A stretch of DNA of 64,000 nucleotides from Marinobacter daepoensis DSM 16072 (GCF_000421165.1 NZ_ATWI01000008.1:248001-312000); one strand, 5' to 3'; positions 46,791 through 56,872 are shown, numbered from the stretch's first letter. The notes: a model not told the origin generated them from the letters alone. Translations and numbers: made by a program.

Positions 46791-49700
46791 ATGTCTGAGC
46801 AGGGAGCACCTGACGTACAGATTCACGCCACGTTTGTGGATAAGATCAACTTTGCCTGCCACCAGAGTGCCTTTGCCATATTGCGTGAGCTGAAGGTGCA
46901 GCACCGGGAAACCGCAAACGGCTTGCGGGACTGTTCCATCGTGCTGGAAGCCTCTCCGGCGTTTCTGAAGCGCAAAGAATGGAAGGTAGACTACCTGGCG
47001 CCTAACGAACTCCTGAGCGTGAAAGACCGTGATCTGGAGCTGGATGGCGGTTTTCTCTACGACCTGAACGAATCCATGCGTGGCACGGTGACCGTGCAGG
47101 TGCTCCAGGCTGGCCGGGTGCTTTCGGAAAGCGTGTTGTCGGTCGAATTGCTGGCCTGCAACGAATGGGGTGGCGCCGAGTACATGCCCGAGCTGCTGGC
47201 GTCGTTCTGCACGCCGAATGATCCGGCCATCGATCGCTTGCTCGGCCAGGCCAGCCAGATTCTGCGCAGAGCGGGTAAACACGATGCCATTGACGGTTAC
47301 CGGTCTGGCAGTCGGGAACGGGTCTGGTTGCAGGCTTCGGCAATTTATTCTGCTGTGGTCAACATGCAGGTGAGCTACGCATTGCCACCGGCCAGCTTTG
47401 AACGGAATGGTCAGAAAATCCGCCTGCCGGGCCAGATCGAAGACCGGCGGGTGGCCACCTGTCTGGATTCAACGCTGTTATTGGCGGCTGCTTTTGAGCA
47501 GGCAAACCTGAACCCGATGATTGTTCTGACCCGTGGCCACGCTCTGGTTGGCCTGTGGCTGGACGACGAAGACCTGTCGGGCATTGTGTTGAGGGACCCC
47601 CAGATTCTGCGCCAGCGGATTCCTCTGAAAGAACTTATCCTGATCGAAACTACGCTGGCCACCCAGCACCCTCCGGTGCCGTTTTCACGGGCCGTCGCGG
47701 CGGGCAACGAGCAGATGTCGGTGTCTTGTGATGCCGACTTCATTGCCGCGGTCGACATTCGAAGAGCCAGAGCCCATCGCTTTAACCCCATCAGTCTGAA
47801 AAGCCCGGCGACTGAGGCCAAGTTCGTGCAGACCGATGGTGGTGCTGAGCTGACGCTGGACGAGGCGCCGGATCTGGATTCCAACCCGCCGGAATATCTG
47901 GAACAGGCTATTTCCCGCGATACCCCGGAAGGCCGGGTTGAGCGCTGGCAGAGAAAACTGCTGGACCTGTCGGCCCGGAACCCGCTTCTCAACTACCGCC
48001 ATGGAGTGAGCAGTCTGTCGATCCTGACGGTGGCTCCGGCGGCTCTGGAAGACTTGCTTGCCAGTGGTGCGAAAGTGTCCATCGCGCCCTATCCCTGGTC
48101 CCAGACTCGAAAACAGGACTCTGAACTGCACCAGCAGCGCACGGGTGAAGAACTCAAAGCGGCGTATGTCCAGGACGCCTTCAGAAAAAACCAGGTTCTG
48201 GTGGATCTGCCCCAGAGTGAGCTGGACCGCCGGGCGGTTGAAATCTATCGCCGGGCGCAGACGTCGCTTCGGGAAGGCGGTTCCAATACGCTGTTTCTCG
48301 CGATGGGGTTCATGCTCTGGCGTTCCAGAGAAAACAACCGGGTGTACGAGGCGCCTCTGGTGTTACTGCCGGTCACGCTTGAGCGCAAATCCGTGCGGCA
48401 GGGCATCCGGATCATCGCCAACGATGATGAGCCCAGATTCAACACCACGTTGCTGGAAATGCTGAGGCGGGATTTTGGCATCGACATTCACGGCTTTGAC
48501 GATGCACTGCCCCGGGATGAGCAGGGCGTGGACATACCCGGTATCTGGAACGCCGTGCGCCACGCCATCAAGGATGTTGCCGGTTTTGAAGTGACCGAAC
48601 ATGTCGTTCTCGGGCACTTCTCTTTTGCCAAATACCTGATGTGGAAAGATCTGGTGGATCGCTCCACTGCCCTGAAAGAAAGCCCGGTCGTCAGGCATCT
48701 GATTGAATCCCCGCGTGACCCGTACGACAGCGATATCCGGTTTGTGGATGCCAGTGATATCGATGCCCGATACAGCCCTGCAGATTTTCTGACCCCGTTA
48801 CCGGCAGACTCATCGCAGATGTCGGCCATTGCCACTGCCGATCTCGGGAAGGATTTCGTCATCATTGGCCCGCCTGGTACCGGGAAGAGTCAGACCATCA
48901 GCAACCTGATTGCCCATCTGTTAGGGAAGGGTAAGAAAGTGCTGTTTGTGTCTGAAAAAACGGCCGCCCTGGAAGTGGTCCATCGCCGATTGCGGGACGT
49001 TGGTCTGGGGCAGTTCTGCCTGGAGCTGCATTCCAACAAAGCCAGCAAAGCCGATGTGCTGGCCCAGCTTGGTGCGTCCTGGGCTAACGCCGCCCGGGCG
49101 CCGGTTACGCAGTGGCAGGAGGAAGCCGATCGACTGAAGGCGCAACGCGACAGCCTCAACAGCCTGGTCGAGGCGCTTCATGAACCGCACCGCAACGGGT
49201 TGACGGCCCACTATGCCATTGGGGTCAAAGTTCGCGACCACGCGTATGCCAATGATATCCGGCTGGGTTGGGAACGGTCCGACGCCCATGATGAACGGCA
49301 GTTGCGAGAACTCCGGGACATGGCGGGGTGGTTGAAGGTGCAGGCCAAAGCGGTAGGGCAGTTCGATCGCCATCCGCTCAAGGTCGTCAGCCATTACGCC
49401 TGGGACCCTCAGTGGCAGGAGCGGCTGGTTGAAGCCGCGAAAGCGCTGCAGGCAGGCGCGGCCCGGTTGACGGGGCATCTGGAAGAGATGGACAAGGCCA
49501 TCGGCCTTAACATCGGGCCTGTGGACTTATCGCGCTTGACGGCGATTGCTGAGCTGGGAGACGCCTTGCTGGCGTGCTGTGGCAAACGAGTGTCCTTTGC
49601 GCTGGAACCCGATGGCCAGGAACAACTGGAAGGCATGGCGACGGTATTGCCTTATCTTGAACGATATCAGGAGGCCCTGCCGAAGCTGAGTTGTCCGTAC

Positions 49701-52007
49701 GAGCCTTTGGCCTGGCAGAAGCTGGATGCTGACAGCCTCTCGTCAGCCTGGGATGAGGCTGCAACAACCTGGTGGCCCAAAAACTGGTTTGCCAAACGTA
49801 AGGTGCGCAGCCTTCTTCGCCAGGGGGGCGCTCAGGCTCGCCCCGAGCCTGAGAACGACATTCCGCTGCTCCATGAACTCCGGGAAACCGGAGGCCAGAT
49901 CGACCAACAGGATCGCCTGCTCAGTAACGTGCGGGGCTGGTCCCGCTATGACACAGACACCGCTGTTCTTGAAGAGCTTCGCACGCTTGGAACACGGGTT
50001 CGTGCGGGGGTGACCCGGTTGGCCGACGATGCGGAAAGCCTGATTGCCCTGCGTGCCGGTATCCGGACACTGCTGCACGACGGAAACGATCTGTTGGCGC
50101 CGGATGCGGTTGTCGGCAAGGTGATTGTCGGGTTTCTGGAAGCTACGGCTGCCTTTGATCAGCAACGCGAGCGTTTTGAAACATTGTCGGGTTCGGTGCT
50201 CGCCAATGTTCTCCCCGGCGATGCACCGGCCTGTGACGCGATAGTTCACCTGTGCCAGCAGGTAACCGGGCATCAGTCGTCCCTGAGAGACTGGTGTGCC
50301 TGGGTTCGCCGCCGCACAGAAGCCCGTGAACTGAACCTTGGCCCCCTGGTCGTGGCCATTGAAGAGGGCCGTGTTGCGCCGGACGACATTCCCCGGGCTT
50401 TTGAGGCCGCCTACTGTTCCTGGTGGTCGGCAGCCGTCATTGGCGAAAACCCGGTGCTGAGAGGTTTCTCCGCACCGGAACATGAAGCAACCATCCAGCG
50501 ATTCCGGGAACTGGATTCCCGGTTCTGCAAGCTGACCGCCGACTACATTGCGGCGGAATTGTCACGGCATATTCCCGAACAGGGTGACGTAACCCGCAGC
50601 TCGCACTGGGGCATTCTGCGCCACGAGTTGCAGAAAAAAGCCCGCCACAAGTCGGTGCGGGAAATGATGCAGATCATCCCTGATGTGGTCACCACACTGG
50701 CGCCGTGCCTGATGATGTCCCCGCTTTCGATTGCCCAGTACCTGGCGGCCGATCAGGCGTTGTTTGATGTGGTGATTTTCGATGAAGCCTCTCAGATCAC
50801 CGTGGGGGATGCGATAGGCTCGCTGGCACGCGGCCGGCAGGTCATCGTGGCCGGAGACCCGAAACAGATGCCGCCCACCAACTTCTTCTCCCGTTCCGAT
50901 GACGACCTGGACGGCGATATCGATGGCGAGAGCGACCTGGAGAGTATCCTTGATGAGCTGATCGGCGCCAGTATTCCCCAGAGTGTGCTGAACCTGCACT
51001 ACCGGTCCCGACGGGAAAGCCTGATCGCCTTCTCCAACCGGCAATATTACGACAGTTCGCTGGTGACCTTCCCCGCGCCGGTACACCCGGATAATGGCGT
51101 GTCGCTGGTGCGAGTGAACGGTGTCTATGGTCGGGGAGCGGGGCGGACAAACCCGGACGAAGCCAAAGCCATTGTCAAAGAAATTGTGCGTCGTCTTACT
51201 TCCGATCAACCGGACGTTCGGGAACAGTCCATCGGTGTGGTGACCTTCAACACCGAGCAGCAGGCACTGATTGAAGACCTGCTGGATGAGGCCCGGGCCA
51301 AAGATCCGTCAATTGAGTGGGCGTTCTCCGAGGAAAGCCAGCTGGAACCGGTGTTTGTGAAAAACCTGGAAACGGTTCAGGGTGACGAGCGTGACGTGAT
51401 TCTGTTCAGCATCACTTATGGCCCGGACAGTTCGGGCCGGACCACCATGGATTTTGGGCCTCTCAACCGCACCGGGGGCGAACGTCGTTTGAACGTGGCG
51501 CTTACCCGGGCTCGCAGCCGGATGATGGTTTTCACCAGCATGCCGCCGGAAGTGATAGATTTGTCCCGGACCCAGGCCCGGGCTGTAGCCGATCTGAAAC
51601 ACTTTATGGAGTTTGCGGAACGCGGTGTGCAGGCCTTTGGGCGCAGCGGCACCGGGGCTGTGGCCGATATTGTCTCGCCATTTGAGGCCGCCGTCGCGGA
51701 GGGTCTCCAGCGCAAAGGCTGGGAAGTTCATTCGCAGGTTGGGGCTTCTGCGTATCAGGTCGACCTTGGTATTGTTCACCCGGAGGTGCCGGGCACCTAC
51801 CTGGCGGGTATTGAGTGCGACGGTGAAATGTACCGAAGTGCGCCCTTTGCCCGGGAGCGGGACAACATTCGCCAAAGCGTGATGGGTGGGCTTGGCTGGA
51901 CCCTCTACCGGGTCTGGGCGACCGACTGGTGGACCGACCCGGAGAAAGCCCTGGAAACGATGGATGCGGCCTTGCGTACCCAGCTGGCACAGCCCGGTTC
52001 CCGCTGA
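46791..52007 (+). CDS. Very large SF1 helicase with C-terminal Vsr/MTES-type nuclease (DUF4011 family)
   Basis: The 1738-residue protein starts at the ATG at 46791 (AAGGA upstream; a TTG at 46773 is possible). In order it has: a beta-rich N-terminal region; a transglutaminase-like part with C224 and H250; a DUF4011 start at about 383 (WQRKLLDLSARNPLLN); Walker A GPPGTGKS at 693-700; a long coiled middle; Walker B FDEAS with D1331; late SF1 motifs (LNVALTRARSRMMVF); and a C-terminal restriction-endonuclease-like domain with D1658 (QVDLG) and E1675 (IECDG) in MTES_1575/DUF3320 style. Such UPF1-like helicase-nucleases are common in defence islands. It is cytoplasmic and divergent from the motor-like operon. 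Confidence 0.85.
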   Translation: MSEQGAPDVQIHATFVDKINFACHQSAFAILRELKVQHRETANGLRDCSIVLEASPAFLKRKEWKVDYLAPNELLSVKDRDLELDGGFLYDLNESMRGTVTVQVLQAGRVLSESVLSVELLACNEWGGAEYMPELLASFCTPNDPAIDRLLGQASQILRRAGKHDAIDGYRSGSRERVWLQASAIYSAVVNMQVSYALPPASFERNGQKIRLPGQIEDRRVATCLDSTLLLAAAFEQANLNPMIVLTRGHALVGLWLDDEDLSGIVLRDPQILRQRIPLKELILIETTLATQHPPVPFSRAVAAGNEQMSVSCDADFIAAVDIRRARAHRFNPISLKSPATEAKFVQTDGGAELTLDEAPDLDSNPPEYLEQAISRDTPEGRVERWQRKLLDLSARNPLLNYRHGVSSLSILTVAPAALEDLLASGAKVSIAPYPWSQTRKQDSELHQQRTGEELKAAYVQDAFRKNQVLVDLPQSELDRRAVEIYRRAQTSLREGGSNTLFLAMGFMLWRSRENNRVYEAPLVLLPVTLERKSVRQGIRIIANDDEPRFNTTLLEMLRRDFGIDIHGFDDALPRDEQGVDIPGIWNAVRHAIKDVAGFEVTEHVVLGHFSFAKYLMWKDLVDRSTALKESPVVRHLIESPRDPYDSDIRFVDASDIDARYSPADFLTPLPADSSQMSAIATADLGKDFVIIGPPGTGKSQTISNLIAHLLGKGKKVLFVSEKTAALEVVHRRLRDVGLGQFCLELHSNKASKADVLAQLGASWANAARAPVTQWQEEADRLKAQRDSLNSLVEALHEPHRNGLTAHYAIGVKVRDHAYANDIRLGWERSDAHDERQLRELRDMAGWLKVQAKAVGQFDRHPLKVVSHYAWDPQWQERLVEAAKALQAGAARLTGHLEEMDKAIGLNIGPVDLSRLTAIAELGDALLACCGKRVSFALEPDGQEQLEGMATVLPYLERYQEALPKLSCPYEPLAWQKLDADSLSSAWDEAATTWWPKNWFAKRKVRSLLRQGGAQARPEPENDIPLLHELRETGGQIDQQDRLLSNVRGWSRYDTDTAVLEELRTLGTRVRAGVTRLADDAESLIALRAGIRTLLHDGNDLLAPDAVVGKVIVGFLEATAAFDQQRERFETLSGSVLANVLPGDAPACDAIVHLCQQVTGHQSSLRDWCAWVRRRTEARELNLGPLVVAIEEGRVAPDDIPRAFEAAYCSWWSAAVIGENPVLRGFSAPEHEATIQRFRELDSRFCKLTADYIAAELSRHIPEQGDVTRSSHWGILRHELQKKARHKSVREMMQIIPDVVTTLAPCLMMSPLSIAQYLAADQALFDVVIFDEASQITVGDAIGSLARGRQVIVAGDPKQMPPTNFFSRSDDDLDGDIDGESDLESILDELIGASIPQSVLNLHYRSRRESLIAFSNRQYYDSSLVTFPAPVHPDNGVSLVRVNGVYGRGAGRTNPDEAKAIVKEIVRRLTSDQPDVREQSIGVVTFNTEQQALIEDLLDEARAKDPSIEWAFSEESQLEPVFVKNLETVQGDERDVILFSITYGPDSSGRTTMDFGPLNRTGGERRLNVALTRARSRMMVFTSMPPEVIDLSRTQARAVADLKHFMEFAERGVQAFGRSGTGAVADIVSPFEAAVAEGLQRKGWEVHSQVGASAYQVDLGIVHPEVPGTYLAGIECDGEMYRSAPFARERDNIRQSVMGGLGWTLYRVWATDWWTDPEKALETMDAALRTQLAQPGSR

Positions 52008-52011
52008 TGGA

Positions 52012-53208
52012 TCAGGTCGCCATCTCCGGCACATGATCGGGGCGGCGCCAGGCCACCAGAAAAATCAGCAACCCGGCCAGAGCCGTTGCGGCGCCCACAT
52101 AGCCGGTGGACTGCCAGCCAAACCCGGCGGTAATCGCCAGGCCGCCGAGCCACGGGCCGAGGGCGTTGGCCAGATTGAAGGCAGCATGGTGAGAGGCCGC
52201 AGCCAGGGTTTGCGCGCCAGAGGCAACATCCATCAGGTGGGTCTGCAAGGCAGGCCCAAGGGCGACCATCAGCGCGGTCAGGAAACAGGCAATGAGCACG
52301 GCCGGTAATGAGCCGGTGGCAGACGGGAAGGCGCTCAGAATTGCTGCACTGAAGATAAGGATGACGCCCACCGCGCGGAATTGCAGGCGGTCGAACAGCC
52401 AGCCACCCAGCAGGTTGCCAACGAACCCGCCGAGCCCGAACACCACGAGTGCCACCGGTATCCAGACTTCGTCTACCTGAGTGACTTCAAGCAGAGTCGG
52501 CGCCAGATAGCTGAACACGGCGAACATGCCAGCGAACCCGACAGAGCCGATGGCGAGTGCCAGCCAGATCTGAGGTTTGTTGAACGCCTTGAGTTCGTCT
52601 CGGGGGCTGTGTCGTTGCTCGTGCGGGTCTTTCGGGAGAAACAGCGCAACCAGAACCACCGTCAGCAGAGAGACCGCACCGACAAACCCGAAGGCGTAGC
52701 GCCAATCCATGGATTGACCCATAACCGTCGCCAAAGGGTTACCGATGAGCAGCGCCAGGGTCAGCCCCATCATGACCTGGCTGACGGCTTTTGCGCGCTG
52801 CTGGGCAGGCACCAGAGACGCTGCCACCAGAGCGGCAACCCCGAAATACGCACCGTGGGGAAGGCCTGCAATAAACCGGAAAAGCAGCAGGGATTCGTAG
52901 CTACTGGCGAATGCACTGGCAAGGTTGCCCAATGCATAGAAGGCCATCAGAACAATCAGCAGCTGGCGCCGGAACAGCTGAGCCCCAAGGATGGCCAGAA
53001 TGGGCGCGCCAACCACCACACCCAGCGCGTAGGTTGAAATCAGGTGCCCCACCTGCGGCTCGGATACACCAAGGTCCTGAGCAACGTTGGGCATCAGCCC
53101 CATGATTGCAAACTCTCCGGTCCCAATACCGAAACCACCCATGGCCAGGGCAAAGACAATCAGCAGGGTGGAAAGCCCGGTTTTTTCAGGCTGGTGAACG
53201 GCGCTCAA
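52012..53208 (-). CDS. MFS transporter (AraJ/drug-efflux like)
   Basis: The protein (398 residues from the TTG at 53208, which has a perfect GGAGG five bases upstream; ATGs at 53220 and 53256 have no ribosome site) has twelve hydrophobic segments. The first helix carries GGFGIGTGEFAIMGLMP, and the sugar efflux/AraJ motif LPHGAYFGVAALVAA lies near 110. Such carriers export sugars or drugs; the substrate is not known. It converges on the helicase-nuclease gene with only four bases between the stops. Confidence 0.85.
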   Translation of the reverse strand: MSAVHQPEKTGLSTLLIVFALAMGGFGIGTGEFAIMGLMPNVAQDLGVSEPQVGHLISTYALGVVVGAPILAILGAQLFRRQLLIVLMAFYALGNLASAFASSYESLLLFRFIAGLPHGAYFGVAALVAASLVPAQQRAKAVSQVMMGLTLALLIGNPLATVMGQSMDWRYAFGFVGAVSLLTVVLVALFLPKDPHEQRHSPRDELKAFNKPQIWLALAIGSVGFAGMFAVFSYLAPTLLEVTQVDEVWIPVALVVFGLGGFVGNLLGGWLFDRLQFRAVGVILIFSAAILSAFPSATGSLPAVLIACFLTALMVALGPALQTHLMDVASGAQTLAAASHHAAFNLANALGPWLGGLAITAGFGWQSTGYVGAATALAGLLIFLVAWRRPDHVPEMAT

Positions 53209-53307
53209 TCTGACCTCCATGATGCAGATGGGGAAGAGAAAGCGCACCATTCTCATTTATAGCAAAGGCAACCGCTATAAGCGTTTGTGAGGATGGAACC
53301 TGGCCTG

Positions 53308-54324
53308 TCAGTTCAACCCGTAACGCCGCTCCCGCTGGAAACGGAAAAAACCTTCACGCTCTTCCCGTTCGATGGTTGGGGCCGAGAACCCGAAATGGCG
53401 CTGCCGGAGTTCAACGAGTGCGGCTTTCAGTGGCTCGCCACTCAGCGTGCCCGTCAGTGTGCGCCGCTCCTCCATGTACGCCTTGCCCGCTTGCCATTTT
53501 TCCTCACGGCGTTGGTCGTCCCGGGCCAGCGCCTGAACCGCGTCCTCGGAATACCCAAGCTGTCGGCGCAGATCGTTGATGGACTGCTGTCGCCGTTCGG
53601 GTGGCAGGCTGGCCAGTTGTTGCTGAACGCTGTCCATGGTGAACAGGGCGTGGCCGGTGGCGCCCGAGCCTGCCAGTTGTCTCGACAGATCCATACCGTA
53701 GAGTTCGTCGGCGGTCGTTTTCAGCTGATGCGCCAGTTCGGCCAGTGGCAATTCTGTAGCCTGGTCCAGACGTGCCAGGGTTTGCTGTAGTTGCGCCGAT
53801 TTCGCTTCGACCGGGTTCTGTTCCTCGGCCCAGATCTGGCTTGCCAGTGCACCAAAGATGGCCTCCCGCTGTTGCCAGATCTCCGCATACCGCTCCATTT
53901 CTGGCAGACCCTGCAAGCGTAGTTCATGGTTGTCCAGCCACCGATTGTAGCGTTCCAGACTGGCCATCAACGCGAAAATCGTGTCGGCCAGTTCCGGAAA
54001 GGCGGTGGTGATGGCGGCCTGGAATAGTTGTGTGCCGGATTCGGGGAATCGTGCCAGCAGATCTATGCGTTCATTATACAGGCGTGCCTGGGTGGCCGGC
54101 CCGGTGATGGTGTCGCCATAGTGTTCCAGATAGTGAACCGCCAGTTCAACAACGCGGTGATCACCGTTGGTATCTGGCCGGGTGGCTGGCTCCTGAGCCT
54201 GAGCCGCGGGTGTGGCAGACGGAAGCTTGCCCGAGGGTTTCTGGGGCGCAGGCCAGTCAAAGAGACTTCCGGCAAACAGCAGGGCCAATGCACTGAAAGC
54301 TATAGCTGGCTTGAGTCGTTTCAT
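53308..54324 (-). CDS. Membrane-anchored helical periplasmic protein, lipase-chaperone-like
   Basis: The 338-residue protein starts at the ATG at 54324 (AGGA seven bases upstream). A single N-terminal anchor helix is followed by a Pro/Ala-rich linker and then about 270 residues of alpha-helical, charged sequence ending in FFRFQRERRYGLN. This matches the plan of lipase-specific foldases (LifO), and the gene directly follows an SGNH hydrolase gene as lif follows lip. I do not see the clear foldase motif, so the call is by architecture and position. It could instead be an unrelated periplasmic helical protein. Confidence 0.5.
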   Translation of the reverse strand: MKRLKPAIAFSALALLFAGSLFDWPAPQKPSGKLPSATPAAQAQEPATRPDTNGDHRVVELAVHYLEHYGDTITGPATQARLYNERIDLLARFPESGTQLFQAAITTAFPELADTIFALMASLERYNRWLDNHELRLQGLPEMERYAEIWQQREAIFGALASQIWAEEQNPVEAKSAQLQQTLARLDQATELPLAELAHQLKTTADELYGMDLSRQLAGSGATGHALFTMDSVQQQLASLPPERRQQSINDLRRQLGYSEDAVQALARDDQRREEKWQAGKAYMEERRTLTGTLSGEPLKAALVELRQRHFGFSAPTIEREEREGFFRFQRERRYGLN

Positions 54325-54369
54325 GGCGGCGATCCTGTGGCTTGAGGCCATGGGCATTGCAGAAGATTA

Positions 54370-54407
54370 CCCCTGCCTGCGGTGTTTGGGGCAACCGCAG
54401 GCAGGGG
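54370..54407 (-). terminator. 14-bp hairpin between the SGNH hydrolase and chaperone-like genes
   Basis: The arms 54370-54383 and 54394-54407 are perfectly complementary with a 10-base loop. The hairpin sits 10 bases past the hydrolase stop and about 45 bases before the next start on the minus strand, so it could reduce expression of the downstream gene relative to the hydrolase. Confidence 0.6.
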
Positions 54408-54417
54408 TGTTTCGGCG

Positions 54418-55191
54418 TCAGAGCAGTGGCTGCAGCCTGGGCCAGATCAGATCAGCGATCTTCTTCGATCCACTGTCGGTAGGGTGGATGCCATCGAAGA
54501 TAATGTCGCTGTCGTTGATCACGCCGCGCGGGTCTATAAAGGTGCAGTTCAGCACGGAATTCTCGCAGACCCGGGCCAGGGTGGCATTGCCGTAGTCTAT
54601 GGCTTCTTTCATGTCGTCCAGAAGGAACAGGCCATTCTTGGTGTAGTAGTAGCCGGTCAGAATGCCTTGTTGAACGCCGGCGCCCGCCATCTCGTTCAGG
54701 AAATCCACGCCTTCGACATAGATGTCATCAATGAAATCCCGACATTGCTGGCTCAGGCGGCCAAAGCGCCACCACGGCGTTTTGCAGTTGTTCGAGTTAA
54801 AGGCAATCGCAGGAATCAGAATGTCGTTACCGCCGGCATCGCCCACAATGGTCTCGATATCCGGGTTGTCGGCCACGGCCTGCCGGAACTGGTTGGGAAT
54901 GGACGGGGCGACCAGTTCTCCAGACAGCTCGGCACCGGAGACGGTGTAGCGCCGGAAGGTTTCACCGGCTCTGGCTTCCAGTTGGTTCTGGATTTCACCC
55001 GAGAGGGCAAAAATGGAGTCACCCACGAAAACGACCTGGTTGTTGTCGGCGTCGGTCACGGTATCGTTGCTGAGAAGGTAACCGAGCTCGCTGCAGCCGG
55101 TGAACAGAAGCGCGGCCCCCAGGGCTACAGCAGGTTTCAGCGCCTTCAGCGAAAAGGAAGGCAGGAACGAACGGCGTTCATTAGTTGTCAT
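54418..55191 (-). CDS. SGNH/GDSL-type hydrolase lipoprotein
   Basis: The 257-residue protein has a lipoprotein-type signal ending in LFTGC near residue 32. The SGNH blocks follow: VFVGDSIFAL with the nucleophile Ser (block I), a GGND-like GDAGGNDILI (block III) and DGIHPTDSG with the catalytic Asp-x-x-His (block V). It likely hydrolyses an ester in the outer envelope; the substrate is unknown. The neighbouring chaperone-like gene lies 93 bases downstream. Confidence 0.85.
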   Translation of the reverse strand: MTTNERRSFLPSFSLKALKPAVALGAALLFTGCSELGYLLSNDTVTDADNNQVVFVGDSIFALSGEIQNQLEARAGETFRRYTVSGAELSGELVAPSIPNQFRQAVADNPDIETIVGDAGGNDILIPAIAFNSNNCKTPWWRFGRLSQQCRDFIDDIYVEGVDFLNEMAGAGVQQGILTGYYYTKNGLFLLDDMKEAIDYGNATLARVCENSVLNCTFIDPRGVINDSDIIFDGIHPTDSGSKKIADLIWPRLQPLL

Positions 55192-55445
55192 TGTTTGAAC
55201 TCCTTGGGTAAGGGATAGACGGTTCGTCTACAGATACTGCGCCTTTACTATCGTTCAGAATCCCGGCTTTCCAGAATAGGAAAAGGGCTTTGTGGTTGTC
55301 AGATCGGGTCATCTGTCGGGGAGTGTGAACCGCATCTCAGCCCTTGATCCGCCTCAAATCCAGAGATCGTGCGCCTTGTAATTTTCTCATCCGCGTCAAA
55401 TATAAGAAGGCAGAGATCAGTTTTTGCTCAGTTGCGAGGAAGATC

Positions 55446-56402
55446 ATGGAGTTCAAAGACTATTACGCCGTCCTTGGGGTGAGTGAGGCTGCACCACCAG
55501 AGGACATCAAGAAGGCTTACCGCAAGCTTGCCCGGAAATACCACCCGGACGTCAGCAAAGAAGCCGATGCCAGCGACCGGTTCAAGGACGTTGGCGAGGC
55601 CTACGAAGTACTGAAAGACCCGGAGAAGCGGGCCGAATACGACCAGCTGCGCAAGTATGGTGCCCAGGCGGATGGCTCGTTCCAGCCACCACCGGGGTGG
55701 CAGAGTGCATCCGGATTCGGGGGCGGAGGATACACAGAAGCCGATGCCCGGCAATTCAGTGACTTCTTCGAGCAGATGTTTGGCGGTGGGCCGCGTCGAG
55801 GTTTTGGGGGCGGCTTTCATCAGGACATGAGGCGCCGGGGAGAGGATGTCCACGCCCGCCTGGCCCTGTTTCTTGAAGAGGCCTTCAACGGTTGTGAGAA
55901 ACAGTTGTCGTTCACCGTTCATGAGCCGGACCCTCAGGGCCGTCTGGTCCCTCGCCAGAAAACCCTGAAAGTGAAAATCCCGGCGGGCATGCGCGAAGGG
56001 CAACACATCCGCCTCAAAGGGCAGGGTGCGCCCGGCCTGGGTGGCGGCGAGAACGGTGATCTGTTTATTGAGGTCGAGCTGGCGCCTCATCCGCACTTTT
56101 CGATTGAAGGGCGGGATGTGCTGGTGACCGTGCCCGTGGCTCCCTGGGAAGCCGCATTGGGGGCAACGGTGACGGTGCCGACCGTGGGCGGCAAGGTCAA
56201 CGTCAAAGTACCGAAAGGAACCAGCAGTGGCCGGAAACTCCGCCTCAAGGGGAAAGGCTTTCCAGGGAAACATCCGGGCGACCAGATTGTGGTTTTGCAG
56301 GTGGCGATGCCGGAGCAGCATTCGGCGGAAGCAGAGAAGCTCTACCAGCAACTGGCCGAGTTGGAACACGGGTTTGATCCACGCAGCAGGTTGCACGTGT
56401 GA
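55446..56402 (+). CDS. cbpA: CbpA, DnaJ-like co-chaperone
   Basis: The 318-residue protein has an N-terminal J domain with HPD at 33-35, a Gly/Phe-rich linker (about 85-125) and two C-terminal beta domains with [19 protein letters not shown]. The zinc fingers of true DnaJ are absent, as in CbpA. It activates DnaK ATPase and, in E. coli, binds curved DNA in stationary phase. The ATG at 55446 has GAGGAAG upstream. cbpM follows nine bases later, the usual cbpAM operon. Confidence 0.94.
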   Translation: MEFKDYYAVLGVSEAAPPEDIKKAYRKLARKYHPDVSKEADASDRFKDVGEAYEVLKDPEKRAEYDQLRKYGAQADGSFQPPPGWQSASGFGGGGYTEADARQFSDFFEQMFGGGPRRGFGGGFHQDMRRRGEDVHARLALFLEEAFNGCEKQLSFTVHEPDPQGRLVPRQKTLKVKIPAGMREGQHIRLKGQGAPGLGGGENGDLFIEVELAPHPHFSIEGRDVLVTVPVAPWEAALGATVTVPTVGGKVNVKVPKGTSSGRKLRLKGKGFPGKHPGDQIVVLQVAMPEQHSAEAEKLYQQLAELEHGFDPRSRLHV

Positions 56403-56411
56403 GGGGGGAGC

Positions 56412-56756
56412 ATGACCAGAAAAGACCAGATCCTGACAGTAGACCTCGAAGACGCCGATGGTGCCACTTTCACCCTCAGAGAAATCTGCGAACGGGGGGA
56501 GTGCCATGCGGAGTTCGTGATCAAGCTGGTGAGCTACGGGGTGATCACGCCGCTGGGTGAGGCGGCGGAAGTCCCCCAGTGGCAGTTTGATGTGGTGGCC
56601 CTGGACCGTCTGCACAAAGCGCTGCGCCTGCAACGGGACCTGAAACTCAATCTGCCCGGGCTCGCCATGTCGCTGGAATTGCTGGACGAAGTGCACGATA
56701 TGCGCCGCGAAGTGGCACGACTTAACCAGCGAATTCGCCAGTTGATGGGCGACTGA
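56412..56756 (+). CDS. cbpM: CbpM, chaperone modulator
   Basis: The 114-residue MerR-like protein inhibits the J domain of CbpA. It has FTLREICERGECHAEFVIKLVSYGVITPLG near 20-49 and a long C-terminal helix (DLKLNLPGLAMSLELLDEVHDMRREVARLNQRIRQL). The gene position directly after cbpA confirms the call. The start has GGGGGGAG upstream. Confidence 0.92.
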   Translation: MTRKDQILTVDLEDADGATFTLREICERGECHAEFVIKLVSYGVITPLGEAAEVPQWQFDVVALDRLHKALRLQRDLKLNLPGLAMSLELLDEVHDMRREVARLNQRIRQLMGD

Positions 56757-56830
56757 TAGACCGGGCGGGGCACATTGCCCGGCCCGGTTCACAAAACTTT
56801 CATCAGAAATTTCTGGACAAAAGCAAAATT

Positions 56831-56846
56831 TGGGATTATTTTCCCA
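56831..56846. promoter_or_regulatory. TGGGA-N6-TCCCA palindrome, site 1
   Basis: TGGGATTATTTTCCCA lies in the 174-base gap before the first DUF5666 gene. It forms with site 2 (26 bases centre to centre) an 18-base inverted repeat with one mismatch (56829-56846 and 56857-56874). It is likely a protein-binding site: the same palindrome overlaps the promoter of the DUF6502 gene at 58424. Confidence 0.7.
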
Positions 56847-56856
56847 TCTAACGAAT

Positions 56857-56872
56857 TGGGAAAATTATCCCA
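56857..56872. promoter_or_regulatory. TGGGA-N6-TCCCA palindrome, site 2
   Basis: TGGGAAAATTATCCCA, nearly the reverse complement of site 1. Both are AT-rich in the spacer and lie 58-100 bases before the DUF5666 start at 56931. Confidence 0.7.
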
